DNA of 64,000 nt from an uncultured Acidobacteriia bacterium. Its GTDB lineage: Bacteria; Acidobacteriota; Terriglobia; Bryobacterales; Bryobacteraceae. Under the pieces are notes generated by a model that saw only the letters and a program-made list of their open reading frames with translations, ran no database searches and had not been told where the DNA came from. Both the position numbers and the translations under genes were made by a program. Below are positions 51,976-60,130 of the stretch, piece by piece (the stretch's first letter is position 1; each line of letters starts with the position of its first letter). Where the stretch lies: the NCBI GenBank assembly GCA_903828455.1, contig CAIKMJ010000027.1, positions 62,001-126,000 of the forward strand, given 5' to 3'.

Positions 51976-53040
51976 ATGCGCAGACTCGCCGCCATCTCTC
52001 TACTCATCGCCTTACTCTTCGCCTCCGCCGCCGCTGCCCAGTCGCCAAAGAACTGGCAGTCGCTCGCGCCCTTCCCCGCGCCCGTCCGCGAAGCCTCGCT
52101 CATCGCCGCCGCCGGCAAAATCTACATGTTCACCGCGCAGGGAACCGGCCTCATCCCGCTCGGCCTCGTCTTTGAATACGATCCCGCCGCCAACGCCTGG
52201 AAACAAAAGAAGCGCATGCCGCTCCCGTCGCACCACATTGCGACCGTCGAGCACAACGGCAAGATCTACTTCTTCGGCGGCTTCAAAGCCCCCGACGCCG
52301 GTCCCTCCGGCTGGGAACCGATCGACAACTCCTGGGAGTACGATCCGCAGACCGAACTCTGGAAAGCGCTCCCGCCAATGCCCTCCAAACGCGGCGCCGG
52401 CGGCGCGGCCATTGTCGATGGCAAGGTTTACGTCATCGGCGGCATGGCCGTCCACCCCGGCATGCCCAACGCCTCGGTCAACTACGGCGCCGAAGAGATC
52501 CCCCGCCGCTCGGTCCCAACCGTCGAAGAGTACGATCTCGCCACCGGCAAATGGCGTGAACGCGCCTCCATGCCGAGCCCGCGCCATCACCTCGAAGTCA
52601 TCGCCGTCAAAGGAAAAATCTACGCCCTCGGCGGCCGCCAGGGACTCTCGCCCAACGGTGTCGGCTTCAGCGACGCCGTCGAAGAGTACGACCCCGCCAC
52701 CGACCGCTGGAACGTCTCCCGCGCCCGCATGCCCGTCGCCCGCGAAGACATGAGCTGGGGCGTTTACGATGGCCGCATCTTCATCGTCGGCGGCGGCACC
52801 CGCAGCTCCATCACTTCTTTCGAAACCGTCCGCCAGCTCGATGCCTACGATCCCGCCCTCAACCAGTGGTTCGCGCTGCCGTCGCTTCCCCCCAACCGCT
52901 TTCCCGCTTCCGGCGCCGTCCTCGGCGACACGCTCTACGTTCTCAGCGACGATCATGTCGCCCGCACCACCGGTCCCGGCGGCAATGAAATCCGCCCCTA
53001 TCCGTTCGACGCCATCCGCCTCGACGGCTTCTTTAAGTAA
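51976..53040 (+). CDS. Secreted kelch-repeat protein 2 (paralog of the preceding gene)
   Basis: 354 aa; signal peptide LLIALLFASAAAAQS then six kelch blades (GKIYMFTAQ, GKIYFFGGF, GKVYVIGGM, GKIYALGGR, GRIFIVGGG and DTLYVLSDD). The ORF track shows it only as the C-terminal half of a 724-aa ORF (50866-53040), whose first half is an out-of-frame shadow of kelch gene 1. The ATG at 51976 is the real start. It is co-linear with gene 1 over its whole length (for example LGLVFEYDPAA in both), so the pair arose by duplication and diverged moderately. Confidence 0.87.
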   Translation: MRRLAAISLLIALLFASAAAAQSPKNWQSLAPFPAPVREASLIAAAGKIYMFTAQGTGLIPLGLVFEYDPAANAWKQKKRMPLPSHHIATVEHNGKIYFFGGFKAPDAGPSGWEPIDNSWEYDPQTELWKALPPMPSKRGAGGAAIVDGKVYVIGGMAVHPGMPNASVNYGAEEIPRRSVPTVEEYDLATGKWRERASMPSPRHHLEVIAVKGKIYALGGRQGLSPNGVGFSDAVEEYDPATDRWNVSRARMPVAREDMSWGVYDGRIFIVGGGTRSSITSFETVRQLDAYDPALNQWFALPSLPPNRFPASGAVLGDTLYVLSDDHVARTTGPGGNEIRPYPFDAIRLDGFFK

Positions 53041-53104
53041 GTAGCGTTTTCTGAATAGCGCTTTTTAAAACCAGCTTTGGTCACGCACGTGCTCCATCCC
53101 GTGC

Positions 53105-53260
53105 ATGAGCCATCCCGAAAAAGATCCTGGACGAGTTGCTCCGCTGCCCGGCGAACCAAAGCTCGAAGACCTTCCCGCGGAATACGAGGAAGAAAATCGC
53201 GAACTCGAAGGCCGCACTCCCGATCTGGGAGAGATCGAAGAAGATCCCTCCGAGTTATGA
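53105..53260 (+). CDS. Small acidic hypothetical protein (51 aa)
   Basis: This ORF is below the track threshold. It encodes MSHPEKDPGRVAPLPGEPKL followed by EDLPAEYEEENRELEGRTPD and an acidic end, with about 15 Glu/Asp in 51 residues. The composition is much more protein-like than the overlapping minus-strand ORFs (53065-53355, 52998-53324). There is no good ribosome-binding site and no recognised family. The rest of the 385-bp gap (53041-53425) has no other gene that I can support. Confidence 0.4.
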   Translation: MSHPEKDPGRVAPLPGEPKLEDLPAEYEEENRELEGRTPDLGEIEEDPSEL

Positions 53261-53425
53261 AGTGTGACCTGTGAGCTGTGACCGCCCCGCGCGCGCAAAA
53301 ACAAAACGCCTCGCCCGATTGCATTCACCGTGCAACCCGGCGAGGCGTCGAACACGCGCTTTCCGGAAAATCTAACGCGAAGTTCGCGGCTCCCTCAAGC
53401 GCGGAAAATGCGCGGAAAATGCCCC

Positions 53426-54160
53426 TTACTTCGCGAGGCAAATCTCTTCGGTCAGTTCCGCCCCGTCCACCAGTCGCAGCCCGATTTTCACCGTCCACGG
53501 CTTCGTATACATCTCCGGATCGTCCACCCCGATCTCCACGTCCATCCGCCCGAACGCCGTTCGCCGGAATCTCTCCGTCAGCCGCAGCGCTTCCGATACC
53601 GGATGCCCCGCGCCGTCCAGCCACGCCCGCCCGTTCACTCCGCGCGTCTCCACCACCAGCGTGTCGCCATCCCATCGCCCCACCGAATATCCATCCCAGT
53701 TCGGCAGCGGATCGCCCGGCAGCGCCCGCCCGTCCAGAAACACCTGCCGGAAAGTCGTCCCCGCCTGATAAAGGAACGACACCGCCCCCGCCGTCTGCAC
53801 GATTTTGAACGGCTCGCCCGCCGCCTCCCGCCTCGGCATCCCCGTCGGCATGCAGCGCGCTTCGGGATCGTCCTTCCCCTGCGACTCTTTGTTCTTCCGG
53901 AAAACTTCCGCGCCCCTGGCGGTAAACGCCATCTCGTCCGCCCGCAAATCGGCCGTCAGATCCGCCGCGTATCTTTTATCGATGGCTTCCCAGATGCCCG
54001 AAAGATCGGCCTTACCCGCCGCCGTCTTCGGCGCCGGCGCATCCGGATTGATCTCGCCGTTCGCCAGCCGCGGCACGTTCGCCAGCTTCGCCTGCGGCCA
54101 CTGCGCCGCCGCCGGCATCGCCAGAATCAACAACGCCGGCAGCCGAAAACGAAACTTCAT
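53426..54160 (-). CDS. Secreted hypothetical protein of the acidobacterial DLSGIWE type
   Basis: 244 aa from the ATG at 54160 (a GTG two codons upstream is possible). A signal peptide (RLPALLILAMPAAA) precedes ADLSGIWEAIDKRYAADLT, then CMPTGMPRREAAGEPFKIVQ, PNWDGYSVGRWDGDTLVVET, WLDGAGHPVSEALRLTERF and DDPEMYTKPWTVKI. I recognise this block order from abundant secreted proteins in Acidobacteria, where no function is known; the pattern suggests a lipocalin-like beta barrel. DUF6152 proteins, often found near it, occur here only at 4 kb. It ends an apparent minus-strand run from the PTPS genes. Confidence 0.7.
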   Translation of the reverse strand: MKFRFRLPALLILAMPAAAQWPQAKLANVPRLANGEINPDAPAPKTAAGKADLSGIWEAIDKRYAADLTADLRADEMAFTARGAEVFRKNKESQGKDDPEARCMPTGMPRREAAGEPFKIVQTAGAVSFLYQAGTTFRQVFLDGRALPGDPLPNWDGYSVGRWDGDTLVVETRGVNGRAWLDGAGHPVSEALRLTERFRRTAFGRMDVEIGVDDPEMYTKPWTVKIGLRLVDGAELTEEICLAK

Positions 54161-54187
54161 CGCCACTCCGCTCCCGGCCCGCGCCGC

Positions 54188-55006
54188 CTACGATTTATGA
54201 TGAATCGCGTCCACCGCGGCCTTCATGTCGAGCAGCATCTTGCTCACCGCGTCCTTTGAACGCTTCGTGCCCCACCATCCGAATCCCGTCGGAATCGGCC
54301 GGGAAAGCGAAATGCTGTCCGCCTGAATATCGATGCCGTCGCCGTTCTTCCGCACCAGCCAGTACGTGTTGGCGCGCCACAGCAGCCCGTGATCGTCGCG
54401 ATCCGGATACAGCCCCGCCGACTCGTTCTTCGGATCGTGCCACTCCCGCGAACTGATCGTATACGACGTCGAAGCCCACCGGTCAGGACTGAACCGGATG
54501 TAATGCGTGTCATACACCGAGTTGTACGCCACGCTCATCCAGATCGTGTTCTGCGTAATCGTGATCTCCGCCTGGTAGTGTTCATCGGTCGGCGTGCTGT
54601 CGGGCTGCAGCGTGCCCTTCGCGCGCGACAGGTCGCCTTTGTAGATCTTCGCGTAATTCGCGTAGTCTTCCATCACGTGGCGCACGTCTTCGATCGTGCC
54701 GCCCGGAATATGCATCGCTCCCGAAAAATGGTGGATCGAACCGCCCGCAATCTCGCCGTTCATCCGCGCTTCCACCATCGGTGTGGTGAGGCTGGCCGTG
54801 CTCTTTGTGCAGCAGCTGCGGCTGTCCATCCACATCCTGCCCGTGTCGTAATAAGGATTGGCGACTTCCTTATCGAACTTCTCCACGTATTCGTTGTAGG
54901 TGTCCAGCGTCTTCTGATCGAGATGAACGATGGGCAGAACCGACGCCATCAACAGGCCGGCAGACGACAGGGTGAGCAGGCCGACTTTGGCCCGGGAAAA
55001 CCTCAT
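54188..55006 (-). CDS. Secreted hypothetical protein, SRPBCC/START-like
   Basis: 272 aa. A signal peptide or anchor (VGLLTLSSAGLLMASVLPI) is followed by a variable region with SRSCCTKST, then GGSIHHFSGAMHIPGGTIED with DVRHVMEDYANYAKIYKGDL. This resembles the opening of SRPBCC/START-like lipid- or ligand-binding domains, which continue with paired strands such as HYQAEITITQNTIWM. I cannot name the function. It lies between folE and the DLSGIWE-type gene, on the same strand as both. Confidence 0.6.
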   Translation of the reverse strand: MRFSRAKVGLLTLSSAGLLMASVLPIVHLDQKTLDTYNEYVEKFDKEVANPYYDTGRMWMDSRSCCTKSTASLTTPMVEARMNGEIAGGSIHHFSGAMHIPGGTIEDVRHVMEDYANYAKIYKGDLSRAKGTLQPDSTPTDEHYQAEITITQNTIWMSVAYNSVYDTHYIRFSPDRWASTSYTISSREWHDPKNESAGLYPDRDDHGLLWRANTYWLVRKNGDGIDIQADSISLSRPIPTGFGWWGTKRSKDAVSKMLLDMKAAVDAIHHKS

Positions 55007-55017
55007 TTGATCTACTA

Positions 55018-55069
55018 TATCCGGCCCGTATATCCCGCCCGCATATTCGGCCCGTACATTCGGCCCGCG
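55018..55069. repeat. 13-bp tandem repeat, four units, between folE and the SRPBCC-like gene
   Basis: TATCCGGCCCGTA, TATCCCGCCCGCA, TATTCGGCCCGTA and CATTCGGCCCGCG lie head to tail, starting 11 bp from the SRPBCC-like gene start and ending 12 bp from the folE stop (both minus strand). The unit is not a multiple of 3 and lies outside genes. Confidence 0.85.
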
Positions 55070-55081
55070 CTGCCCGGCGCT

Positions 55082-55696
55082 TTACTTGCCCCGCGCCAGC
55101 GCCAGAAATTCGTCCCGCGTCTCTTTATTCGTCCGGAACGCTCCCAGCATCGCGCTGGTCACCGTTCCCGAATGCTGCTTTTCCACGCCCCGCATCATCA
55201 TGCAGAAATGCTGCGCTTCCACGATCACGCCCACGCCCACCGGATCCAGCAGCTCCTGAATGCAGTGCGCCACTTCCTGCGTGAACCGCTCCTGAATCTG
55301 CAGCCGCCGCGCGAAGGCGTCGATAATCCGCGGCAGCTTACTCAGCCCGATCACCTTGTTCTTCGCCAGATACGCCACGTGTACTTTGCCGAAAAACGGC
55401 AGCATATGGTGCTCGCACATGCTGAAGAACTCAATGTCCTTCACGATCACCATCTCGTCGTACTGCACTTCGTAAATCGCCCCGTTGACGATCGCCGGAA
55501 TATCCGCCGTATATCCGCTCGTCAGAAACCGCAGGGCCTTATCCACCCGCTCCGGCGTCCTCTGCAGACCGTCCCGCGCCGGATCCTCGCCCAGCGCTTC
55601 CAGTATGCCGCTCACCAGCGGCGCAACTGACTTATCCACCCGCCGCGAACCCGGCTGCCGGTCGATCACCTTCACCACTGCCCGTTTCTTATTCAT
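55082..55696 (-). CDS. folE: GTP cyclohydrolase I
   Basis: 204 aa. FolE type IA motifs are intact: [14 protein letters not shown], the zinc site [39 protein letters not shown] and the second zinc Cys in [10 protein letters not shown], then TSAMLGAFR. It converts GTP to dihydroneopterin triphosphate for folate and other pterins. It lies 29 bp downstream of two PTPS-family genes on the same strand, so the three probably form a pterin operon. The paralogs would act on its product. Confidence 0.94.
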   Translation of the reverse strand: MNKKRAVVKVIDRQPGSRRVDKSVAPLVSGILEALGEDPARDGLQRTPERVDKALRFLTSGYTADIPAIVNGAIYEVQYDEMVIVKDIEFFSMCEHHMLPFFGKVHVAYLAKNKVIGLSKLPRIIDAFARRLQIQERFTQEVAHCIQELLDPVGVGVIVEAQHFCMMMRGVEKQHSGTVTSAMLGAFRTNKETRDEFLALARGK

Positions 55697-55725
55697 TCGC
55701 CGTTCCGTTCCGCCCGCAATACGCG

Positions 55726-56142
55726 CTAAACCGATAATTCACAGATGTTCCGGTCCGTCTCCCGGATGCGAATCTTTTCCAGCCGCGCGCCAATCTCTTC
55801 CGTCCAGCCCGCCCGCACGCGCCGTTCCACTTCCACCGTCAAATTCTCCGTCGTCGGCACTTCCGTGCGAAACGCCGCCACTTCTTCATTCAGATTCCGA
55901 TGATGAAACGGCTCCAGAATCACCCGCCGCGCCAGTGCGTCCAGCGCCTCCAGATTCGCCGCCCGCCCCGTCACCGCATCCACCACCCCGGCCACCGTCA
56001 GTTCCACCTCGTAATTGTGCCCGTGCCCGTGCGGGTTATCGCACTTCCCGTACGTGCGCCGGTTCTCCTCGTCCGAAAGCGCCGGCGAGTGCAGCCGGTG
56101 CGACGCCGCAAACCCGTACTTCCGCGTCAGCCGTACCGTCAC
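55726..56142 (-). CDS. 6-pyruvoyl-tetrahydropterin synthase/QueD family protein A (has Cys, lacks catalytic Asp)
   Basis: 138 aa from the GTG at 56142, which overlaps the previous gene stop as GTGA. It matches mammalian PTPS closely in the first half: [20 protein letters not shown] then [14 protein letters not shown], with zinc ligands His15, His40 and His42 and the catalytic Cys34. In the second half the expected Asp-His dyad (LDHKNL in animal PTPS) reads FHHRNL, so the Asp is replaced by His80. PTTENL and the pterin anchor RETDRN are kept. Family role: dihydroneopterin triphosphate to 6-pyruvoyl- or 6-carboxy-tetrahydropterin. Activity alone is uncertain. Confidence 0.85.
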   Translation of the reverse strand: MTVRLTRKYGFAASHRLHSPALSDEENRRTYGKCDNPHGHGHNYEVELTVAGVVDAVTGRAANLEALDALARRVILEPFHHRNLNEEVAAFRTEVPTTENLTVEVERRVRAGWTEEIGARLEKIRIRETDRNICELSV

Positions 56143-56546
56143 TTCTCCCCCCGGTACTCCACGCAAAGCTCATTCGTCTCATGCACACGCACCGAATAAA
56201 GCCGCGCCCCGGGAATATGGCCCTCAATCCGGTTCCAGATATCGATCGCGATATTTTCCACCGTCGGTACCACCTTGTCGAACGGCGTCACTTCGCGGTT
56301 CAGCAGCCGGTGGTCGTAAACATCCATCACCCGCTCTTCCAGAATGTCCTTCAGCTGTTTCAGGTCGAGGATCATCCCCGTCACCCGGTCCGGCTCCCCT
56401 TCAATCGCCACCTCCACCACATAGTTGTGCCCGTGGCCCAGCGGATTCGCCGCCGCCCCGTAAACTCGTTCGTTCTCTGCGTCCGACAGTTGCGCCGACC
56501 GGCAGATGTGCGAGGCCGCGAATTCAATCTTTTTCGAAATCAGCAT
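56139..56546 (-). CDS. 6-pyruvoyl-tetrahydropterin synthase/QueD family protein B (has Asp-His, lacks catalytic Cys)
   Basis: 135 aa from the ATG at 56546 (MLISKKIEF). Zinc ligands His13, His38 and His40 are present in FAASHICRS and PLGHGHNYVVEV. The block that should hold the catalytic Cys reads YGAAANP, with Ala32 where the partner has Cys34. The Asp-His dyad is intact (VYDHRLL, Asp78-His79), as are PTVENI and the ETNE anchor. It is the reverse of its downstream neighbour. A Cys at position 15 is unlikely to substitute by alignment. It heads the pterin operon with protein A and folE. Confidence 0.85.
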   Translation of the reverse strand: MLISKKIEFAASHICRSAQLSDAENERVYGAAANPLGHGHNYVVEVAIEGEPDRVTGMILDLKQLKDILEERVMDVYDHRLLNREVTPFDKVVPTVENIAIDIWNRIEGHIPGARLYSVRVHETNELCVEYRGEK

Positions 56547-56586
56547 GTGTAGCGGGTGATCCAATAGAATTATAGGAAAGCCTCAC

Positions 56587-57099
56587 ATGAAAGCCGACCG
56601 CATCCTTCACGCCGCCCTCGCCCTCTCCTTCGCAGCCTTCTGCGGCGCCGTCTTCTTTTCGCTCCACGACAACGTCGTCAAAGTCGGCGACAAGGCGCCC
56701 GAATTCAGCATCCGCGCCGACAGCGGCCGCACCATCACCGCGAAGGACTTCGGCGGCAAGCTTCTCATCCTCAACTTCTGGGCCAGCTGGTGCCCGCCCT
56801 GCGTCGAAGAAGCTCCCTCGATGCAGAACCTCGCCGCCGCGCTCGGCCCCAATGGCCTCGTCGTCCTCGCCGTCAGTGAAGATGAGGATGCCAACGCCTA
56901 CAAAGCTTTCATCGACAAGTACCATCTCACCTTCCTCACCGCCCGCGACCCGTCCAAAGAAATCAAAACCCGTTACGGCACCGTCCAGATTCCCGAAACT
57001 TATCTCATCGATACCAACGGCCGCGTCGTGGAAAAAATCGTCAGCTCCACCGACTGGTCCTCCGAGCAAATGATCGCGCATGTCAAGTCGCTCCTCTGA
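56587..57099 (+). CDS. TlpA/ResA family thiol-disulfide oxidoreductase
   Basis: 170 aa. An uncleaved or signal helix (AALALSFAAFCGAVFFSLH) is followed by a thioredoxin fold: GDKAPEFSIRADSGRTITAK, LNFWASWCPPCVEEAPSM with the redox pair WCPPC, VLAVSEDEDANAYKAFID, and the cis-Pro strand VQIPETYLIDTNGRV. It is membrane-tethered and periplasmic, reducing disulfides in cytochrome c maturation or similar. The stop lies 20 bp inside the next gene (glcD). It starts 40 bp from the divergent PTPS gene. Confidence 0.9.
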   Translation: MKADRILHAALALSFAAFCGAVFFSLHDNVVKVGDKAPEFSIRADSGRTITAKDFGGKLLILNFWASWCPPCVEEAPSMQNLAAALGPNGLVVLAVSEDEDANAYKAFIDKYHLTFLTARDPSKEIKTRYGTVQIPETYLIDTNGRVVEKIVSSTDWSSEQMIAHVKSLL

Positions 57100-58549
57100 C
57101 GCAGCCATCACGCCCTCCGCGATCCCGGCCGAAGCCAAACAGGCGCTTCTCGCCGCCCTCGGCCCAGGCTCCTGCCTTGACCGACCCGAAGACCTCGCCC
57201 TCTACGAATACGACGGCAGCATCGACAAAGCCCGCCCCGACCTCGTCCTCTTCCCCCGCACCACCGAAGAAGTCTCCGCCATCGTCCGCATCACCGCCGA
57301 ACACAACATCCCCATCGTCGGCCGCGGCGCCGGCACCGGACTCAGCGGCGGCTCCATCCCCCGCGCCGGCGGCGTCATCATCGGCTTCTCGCGCATGAAC
57401 CAGATCGTCGAAATCGATCTCCCCAACGAACGCGCCATCGTCCAGCCCGGCGTCGTCAATCTCGACATCACGCTCGCCGTCCAGGGCTCCGGCTATTTCT
57501 ATGCGCCCGATCCCTCCAGCCAGCGCGCCTGCACCATCGGCGGCAACGTCGCTGAAAACTCCGGCGGCCCCCACACGCTCGCCTACGGCGTCACCACCAA
57601 CCACATCCTCGGCCTCGAATTCGTCCTCCCCGACGGCACCGTCCACTGGACCGGCGGCAAAGCGTCCGACCTCCCCGGCCTCGACCTCCTCGGCCTCCTC
57701 ACCGGCTCGGAAGGCACGCTCGTCCTGGTCACCAAAATCATCGTCCGCCTCATGCGCGCGCCGGAAAAGGTGAAGACCCTCCTCGCTGTCTACAACTCGC
57801 CTTCCGACTGTGCCGACACCGTCGCCGAAATCACCGCCTGCGCCATCACGCCCGTTGCCGTCGAAATGCTCGATGGCGAAATGCTCCGCATGGTCGAAAT
57901 GGCTACCCACGCCGGCTATCCCATGGATGCCGCCGCCGTGCTGCTCATCGAACTCGAAGGCCTCACCGAACAAGTAGAAGCCCAGGCCGCCGAGATCGAA
58001 CAGGTCTGCCTCCGCTGCGGCGCGCGCGAATTCCGCATCGCCAAAACCGCCGCCGAACGCGAGCTTCTCTGGAAGGGACGCAAGAACGCCTTCGGCGCCG
58101 TCGGCCGCGTCAGCCCGTCGTACTACGTGCAGGACGGCGTCGTCCCCCGCACCCAGGTCGCCCCCACCCTGCGTTTCATCGCCGGCGTCGCTCAAAAGTA
58201 CGATCTCCGCATCAGCAACATCTTCCACGCGGGCGACGGCAACCTGCACCCCATCATCCCGTTTAATCTCCACGTCCCGGAGGAGATCGAACGCGCCCGC
58301 GCCGCCGGCGAAGAAATTCTCAACTACTGCATCTCCGTCGGCGGCTCCATCACCGGCGAACACGGCGTCGGCATGGAGAAGAACGAATTCATGCCCCGCC
58401 TGTTCTCCGCCGCTACGCTCGACTACATCGGCCGCTTCAAAGCCCTCTTCGATCCCGCCGGCCGCCTCAACCCCGGCAAAGTTCTGCCCACCGGCCAGGG
58501 CTGCCTCGAAATCCGCCAGGCCCCGCTGACAAAACGCACGGAAATTTGA
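57080..58549 (+). CDS. glcD: FAD-linked oxidase, glycolate oxidase subunit GlcD-like
   Basis: 489 aa. The PCMH-type FAD domain has EVSAIVRITAEHNIPIVGRG and AGTGLSGGSIPRAGGVII, then VQPGVVNLDI, IGGNVAENSGGPHTLAYGVT and TGSEGTLVLVTKI. The C-terminal cap has FHAGDGNLHPIIPFN and GSITGEHGVGMEKNEF. These define the GlcD/D-lactate dehydrogenase group. It would oxidise glycolate or another 2-hydroxy acid and pass electrons to GlcE/GlcF, which are not adjacent. It overlaps tlpA by 20 bp, so the two are probably cotranscribed. Confidence 0.9.
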   Translation: MSSRSSDAAITPSAIPAEAKQALLAALGPGSCLDRPEDLALYEYDGSIDKARPDLVLFPRTTEEVSAIVRITAEHNIPIVGRGAGTGLSGGSIPRAGGVIIGFSRMNQIVEIDLPNERAIVQPGVVNLDITLAVQGSGYFYAPDPSSQRACTIGGNVAENSGGPHTLAYGVTTNHILGLEFVLPDGTVHWTGGKASDLPGLDLLGLLTGSEGTLVLVTKIIVRLMRAPEKVKTLLAVYNSPSDCADTVAEITACAITPVAVEMLDGEMLRMVEMATHAGYPMDAAAVLLIELEGLTEQVEAQAAEIEQVCLRCGAREFRIAKTAAERELLWKGRKNAFGAVGRVSPSYYVQDGVVPRTQVAPTLRFIAGVAQKYDLRISNIFHAGDGNLHPIIPFNLHVPEEIERARAAGEEILNYCISVGGSITGEHGVGMEKNEFMPRLFSAATLDYIGRFKALFDPAGRLNPGKVLPTGQGCLEIRQAPLTKRTEI

Positions 58550-58650
58550 ACAATTGAAGGTCGACTTCAACGAAACGCAACGATCGGTGCGGTTCGGTAG
58601 TAGATGTTTGTACCGTTCGGCTGAATCGCTCGCATGACTTCTCGAATTCC

Positions 58651-59169
58651 CTATTTCGATCTGAGGTCGGTGAGTACCAGATGGGGCTTGAAGAGTTGCG
58701 GAAGTTCTGTAAGATAACGGTTTGGGATTTCCAGTATCGCCCCGGCGAGGCGCTCGGATCGTTTGTTGAACTGCTGAACGGCCGTAGCGTCTTGGCCCGG
58801 GAGGTGCTCCTTCGTAGTGCGGATAAACCAGATATTGCAAATAACATCATCGGCAACTTGTTTGCTGATCTCGTCCAGAGTCGTTTGCAGCGTCCGGTCG
58901 TCCCCGAATAGGAACGGCACTTCAAAACGGGCAACATCCGCCTTTCGGAGTGCTGCGTATATTTTGTCGTCGGGTCCTTCCGGGAGAATGAGCAGGAGAT
59001 CCCGGAACGCAACATAAACGGCAAGACGACGGTCATACAGGTCGTGACGCAACTTTTCTGTACTGAGCCGTTTTTGCCAGCTGTTGAAGGACCATGTCAG
59101 GCATAAAACGGCCAATGCGATCGCCGGCGAAGCTAAATCTTTTATCCATTCAAGAGCCGTAGCAGTCAT
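58651..59169 (-). CDS. Hypothetical protein with one N-terminal membrane helix
   Basis: 172 aa from the ATG at 59169 (MTATALEWIKD). One hydrophobic helix (about 12-30, SPAIALAVLCLTWSFNSW) is followed by a largely helical, charged domain (RHDLYDRRLAVYVAFRDLLL, TLDEISKQVADDVICNIWFI). I recognise no family. The gene and its surroundings are clearly lower in GC and less codon-biased than the window core (many AAA, GAT and TTT codons), so it may have been acquired. It stands alone between glcD (convergent) and the vapBC locus (divergent), at the left edge of the accessory stretch. Confidence 0.6.
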   Translation of the reverse strand: MTATALEWIKDLASPAIALAVLCLTWSFNSWQKRLSTEKLRHDLYDRRLAVYVAFRDLLLILPEGPDDKIYAALRKADVARFEVPFLFGDDRTLQTTLDEISKQVADDVICNIWFIRTTKEHLPGQDATAVQQFNKRSERLAGAILEIPNRYLTELPQLFKPHLVLTDLRSK

Positions 59170-59216
59170 TCGGTACAAGGCTACCAGTTTGGAAGGTTAG
59201 GCAATGTGCGGCGCAC

Positions 59217-59267
59217 TTTTTTCATGTCCGCAGTTCTTTCATGTGCACAGGTTTTTCATGTCCCAAT
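59217..59267. repeat. 17-bp imperfect tandem repeat, three units
   Basis: TTTTTTCATGTCCGCAG, TTCTTTCATGTGCACAG and GTTTTTCATGTCCCAAT lie head to tail, upstream of the vapB gene. The shared core is TTTCATGTSC. It may be only a slippage product, but its position upstream of a self-regulated antitoxin gene leaves an operator role open. Confidence 0.7.
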
Positions 59268-59346
59268 GCTGCGCGGCTTTCGAATTACGCACGTGCCACC
59301 CACGCCCGCCCATCCTGATGCACAATAAAAGAGGAGGTCCACATCA

Positions 59347-59619
59347 ATGGCGAACCTGACCATCGAAATGCCTGACGAACTCGCCCACCGCCTCGCCGGA
59401 ATCGCGGCGACGCATCAGAAGAGCCTCCAGCAGTTCGCCGTCGACCATCTGACTTCACTGGCCGTTGCCGCCCCCGCAGCCGGGCCCGGTTCCGCCGCAA
59501 TGGTCCTTCAGGCCATGCACGGCCAGCCGCACTTGAGCGCTTCTCTCGTCGACGAACTCGACGCAGCCATCGCTGCCGCCCGCTTGCCCATCCGCGAGAG
59601 CGAACTCTTTCCCGAGTGA
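59347..59619 (+). CDS. vapB: VapB-type antitoxin, ribbon-helix-helix-like N-terminus
   Basis: 90 aa. The N-terminus ANLTIEMPDELAHRLAGIAA is the beta strand plus first helix of a ribbon-helix-helix DNA-binding domain; the second helix is KSLQQFAVDHLTSL. The Ala/Gly linker and C-terminal ESELFPE tail would bind and block the toxin. A strong GAGGAGG site precedes the ATG. The VapC toxin gene starts 31 bp downstream, which gives the standard antitoxin-first order. Confidence 0.8.
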   Translation: MANLTIEMPDELAHRLAGIAATHQKSLQQFAVDHLTSLAVAAPAAGPGSAAMVLQAMHGQPHLSASLVDELDAAIAAARLPIRESELFPE

Positions 59620-59650
59620 AGATTCCCGCTGATCTGGTCTCTTTATTCGA

Positions 59651-60052
59651 ATGATCTGGCTCCTCGATACGAACATCGTCAGTCTGCTGATGCGCGAAGA
59701 TGCCGGCATTGCTCGCTGGCTGTCATCCGTCACGGCTGGTGACCGGTTGGCTGTTTGCCCCGTCATCCGGGGCGAGATCCTCTTCGGAATTGCCAGGTTG
59801 GCCCAGGGCCAACGGCGTCGCGAACTCGAAATGAAGGCGCGGCAACTGTTCGCTGCATTACCCTGTGAGCCCGTCCCGGCTTCCGCTGGCGACCACTATG
59901 CCGAATTGAAACTGGCACAGCAGCGCCACGGGCTTTCGCTCGATGAAAACGATCTCTGGATTGCCGCCACTGCCCTCGCAATCGGCGCCACATTGGTGAG
60001 CCGAGACAAGGATTTTGGAAGAATCGAGACCCTTCCCCTGCTGACGCCTTGA
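59651..60052 (+). CDS. vapC: VapC-type PIN-domain toxin ribonuclease
   Basis: 133 aa PIN domain. The acidic metal-binding residues are in WLLDTNIVSLLM (Asp), VIRGEILFGI (Glu), DENDLWIAATAL (Asp) and SRDKDFGRI (Asp), so all four are intact and the toxin should be an active RNase that cuts tRNA or rRNA. VapB directly upstream is the partner. The pair is at the left of a cluster of three toxin-antitoxin loci. Confidence 0.9.
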   Translation: MIWLLDTNIVSLLMREDAGIARWLSSVTAGDRLAVCPVIRGEILFGIARLAQGQRRRELEMKARQLFAALPCEPVPASAGDHYAELKLAQQRHGLSLDENDLWIAATALAIGATLVSRDKDFGRIETLPLLTP

Positions 60053-60130
60053 AGTGTCGGTTACTGCATTTTCGAAAGATCTTCCCAAGCCAGTCAGTCA
60101 TTTATCGCCAGAGGTGGTCAAAATGGACCC

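Noticed and set aside
50866-53040. 724-aa plus-strand ORF spanning both kelch genes
   Set aside because: Its first half is an Arg/Pro-rich out-of-frame shadow of kelch gene 1. Only the part from 51976, with its own signal peptide, is a real protein.
57083-58840. 585-aa minus-strand ORF opposite glcD
   Set aside because: Low-complexity Ala/Gly/Asp/Glu shadow of a clear FAD-oxidase gene.
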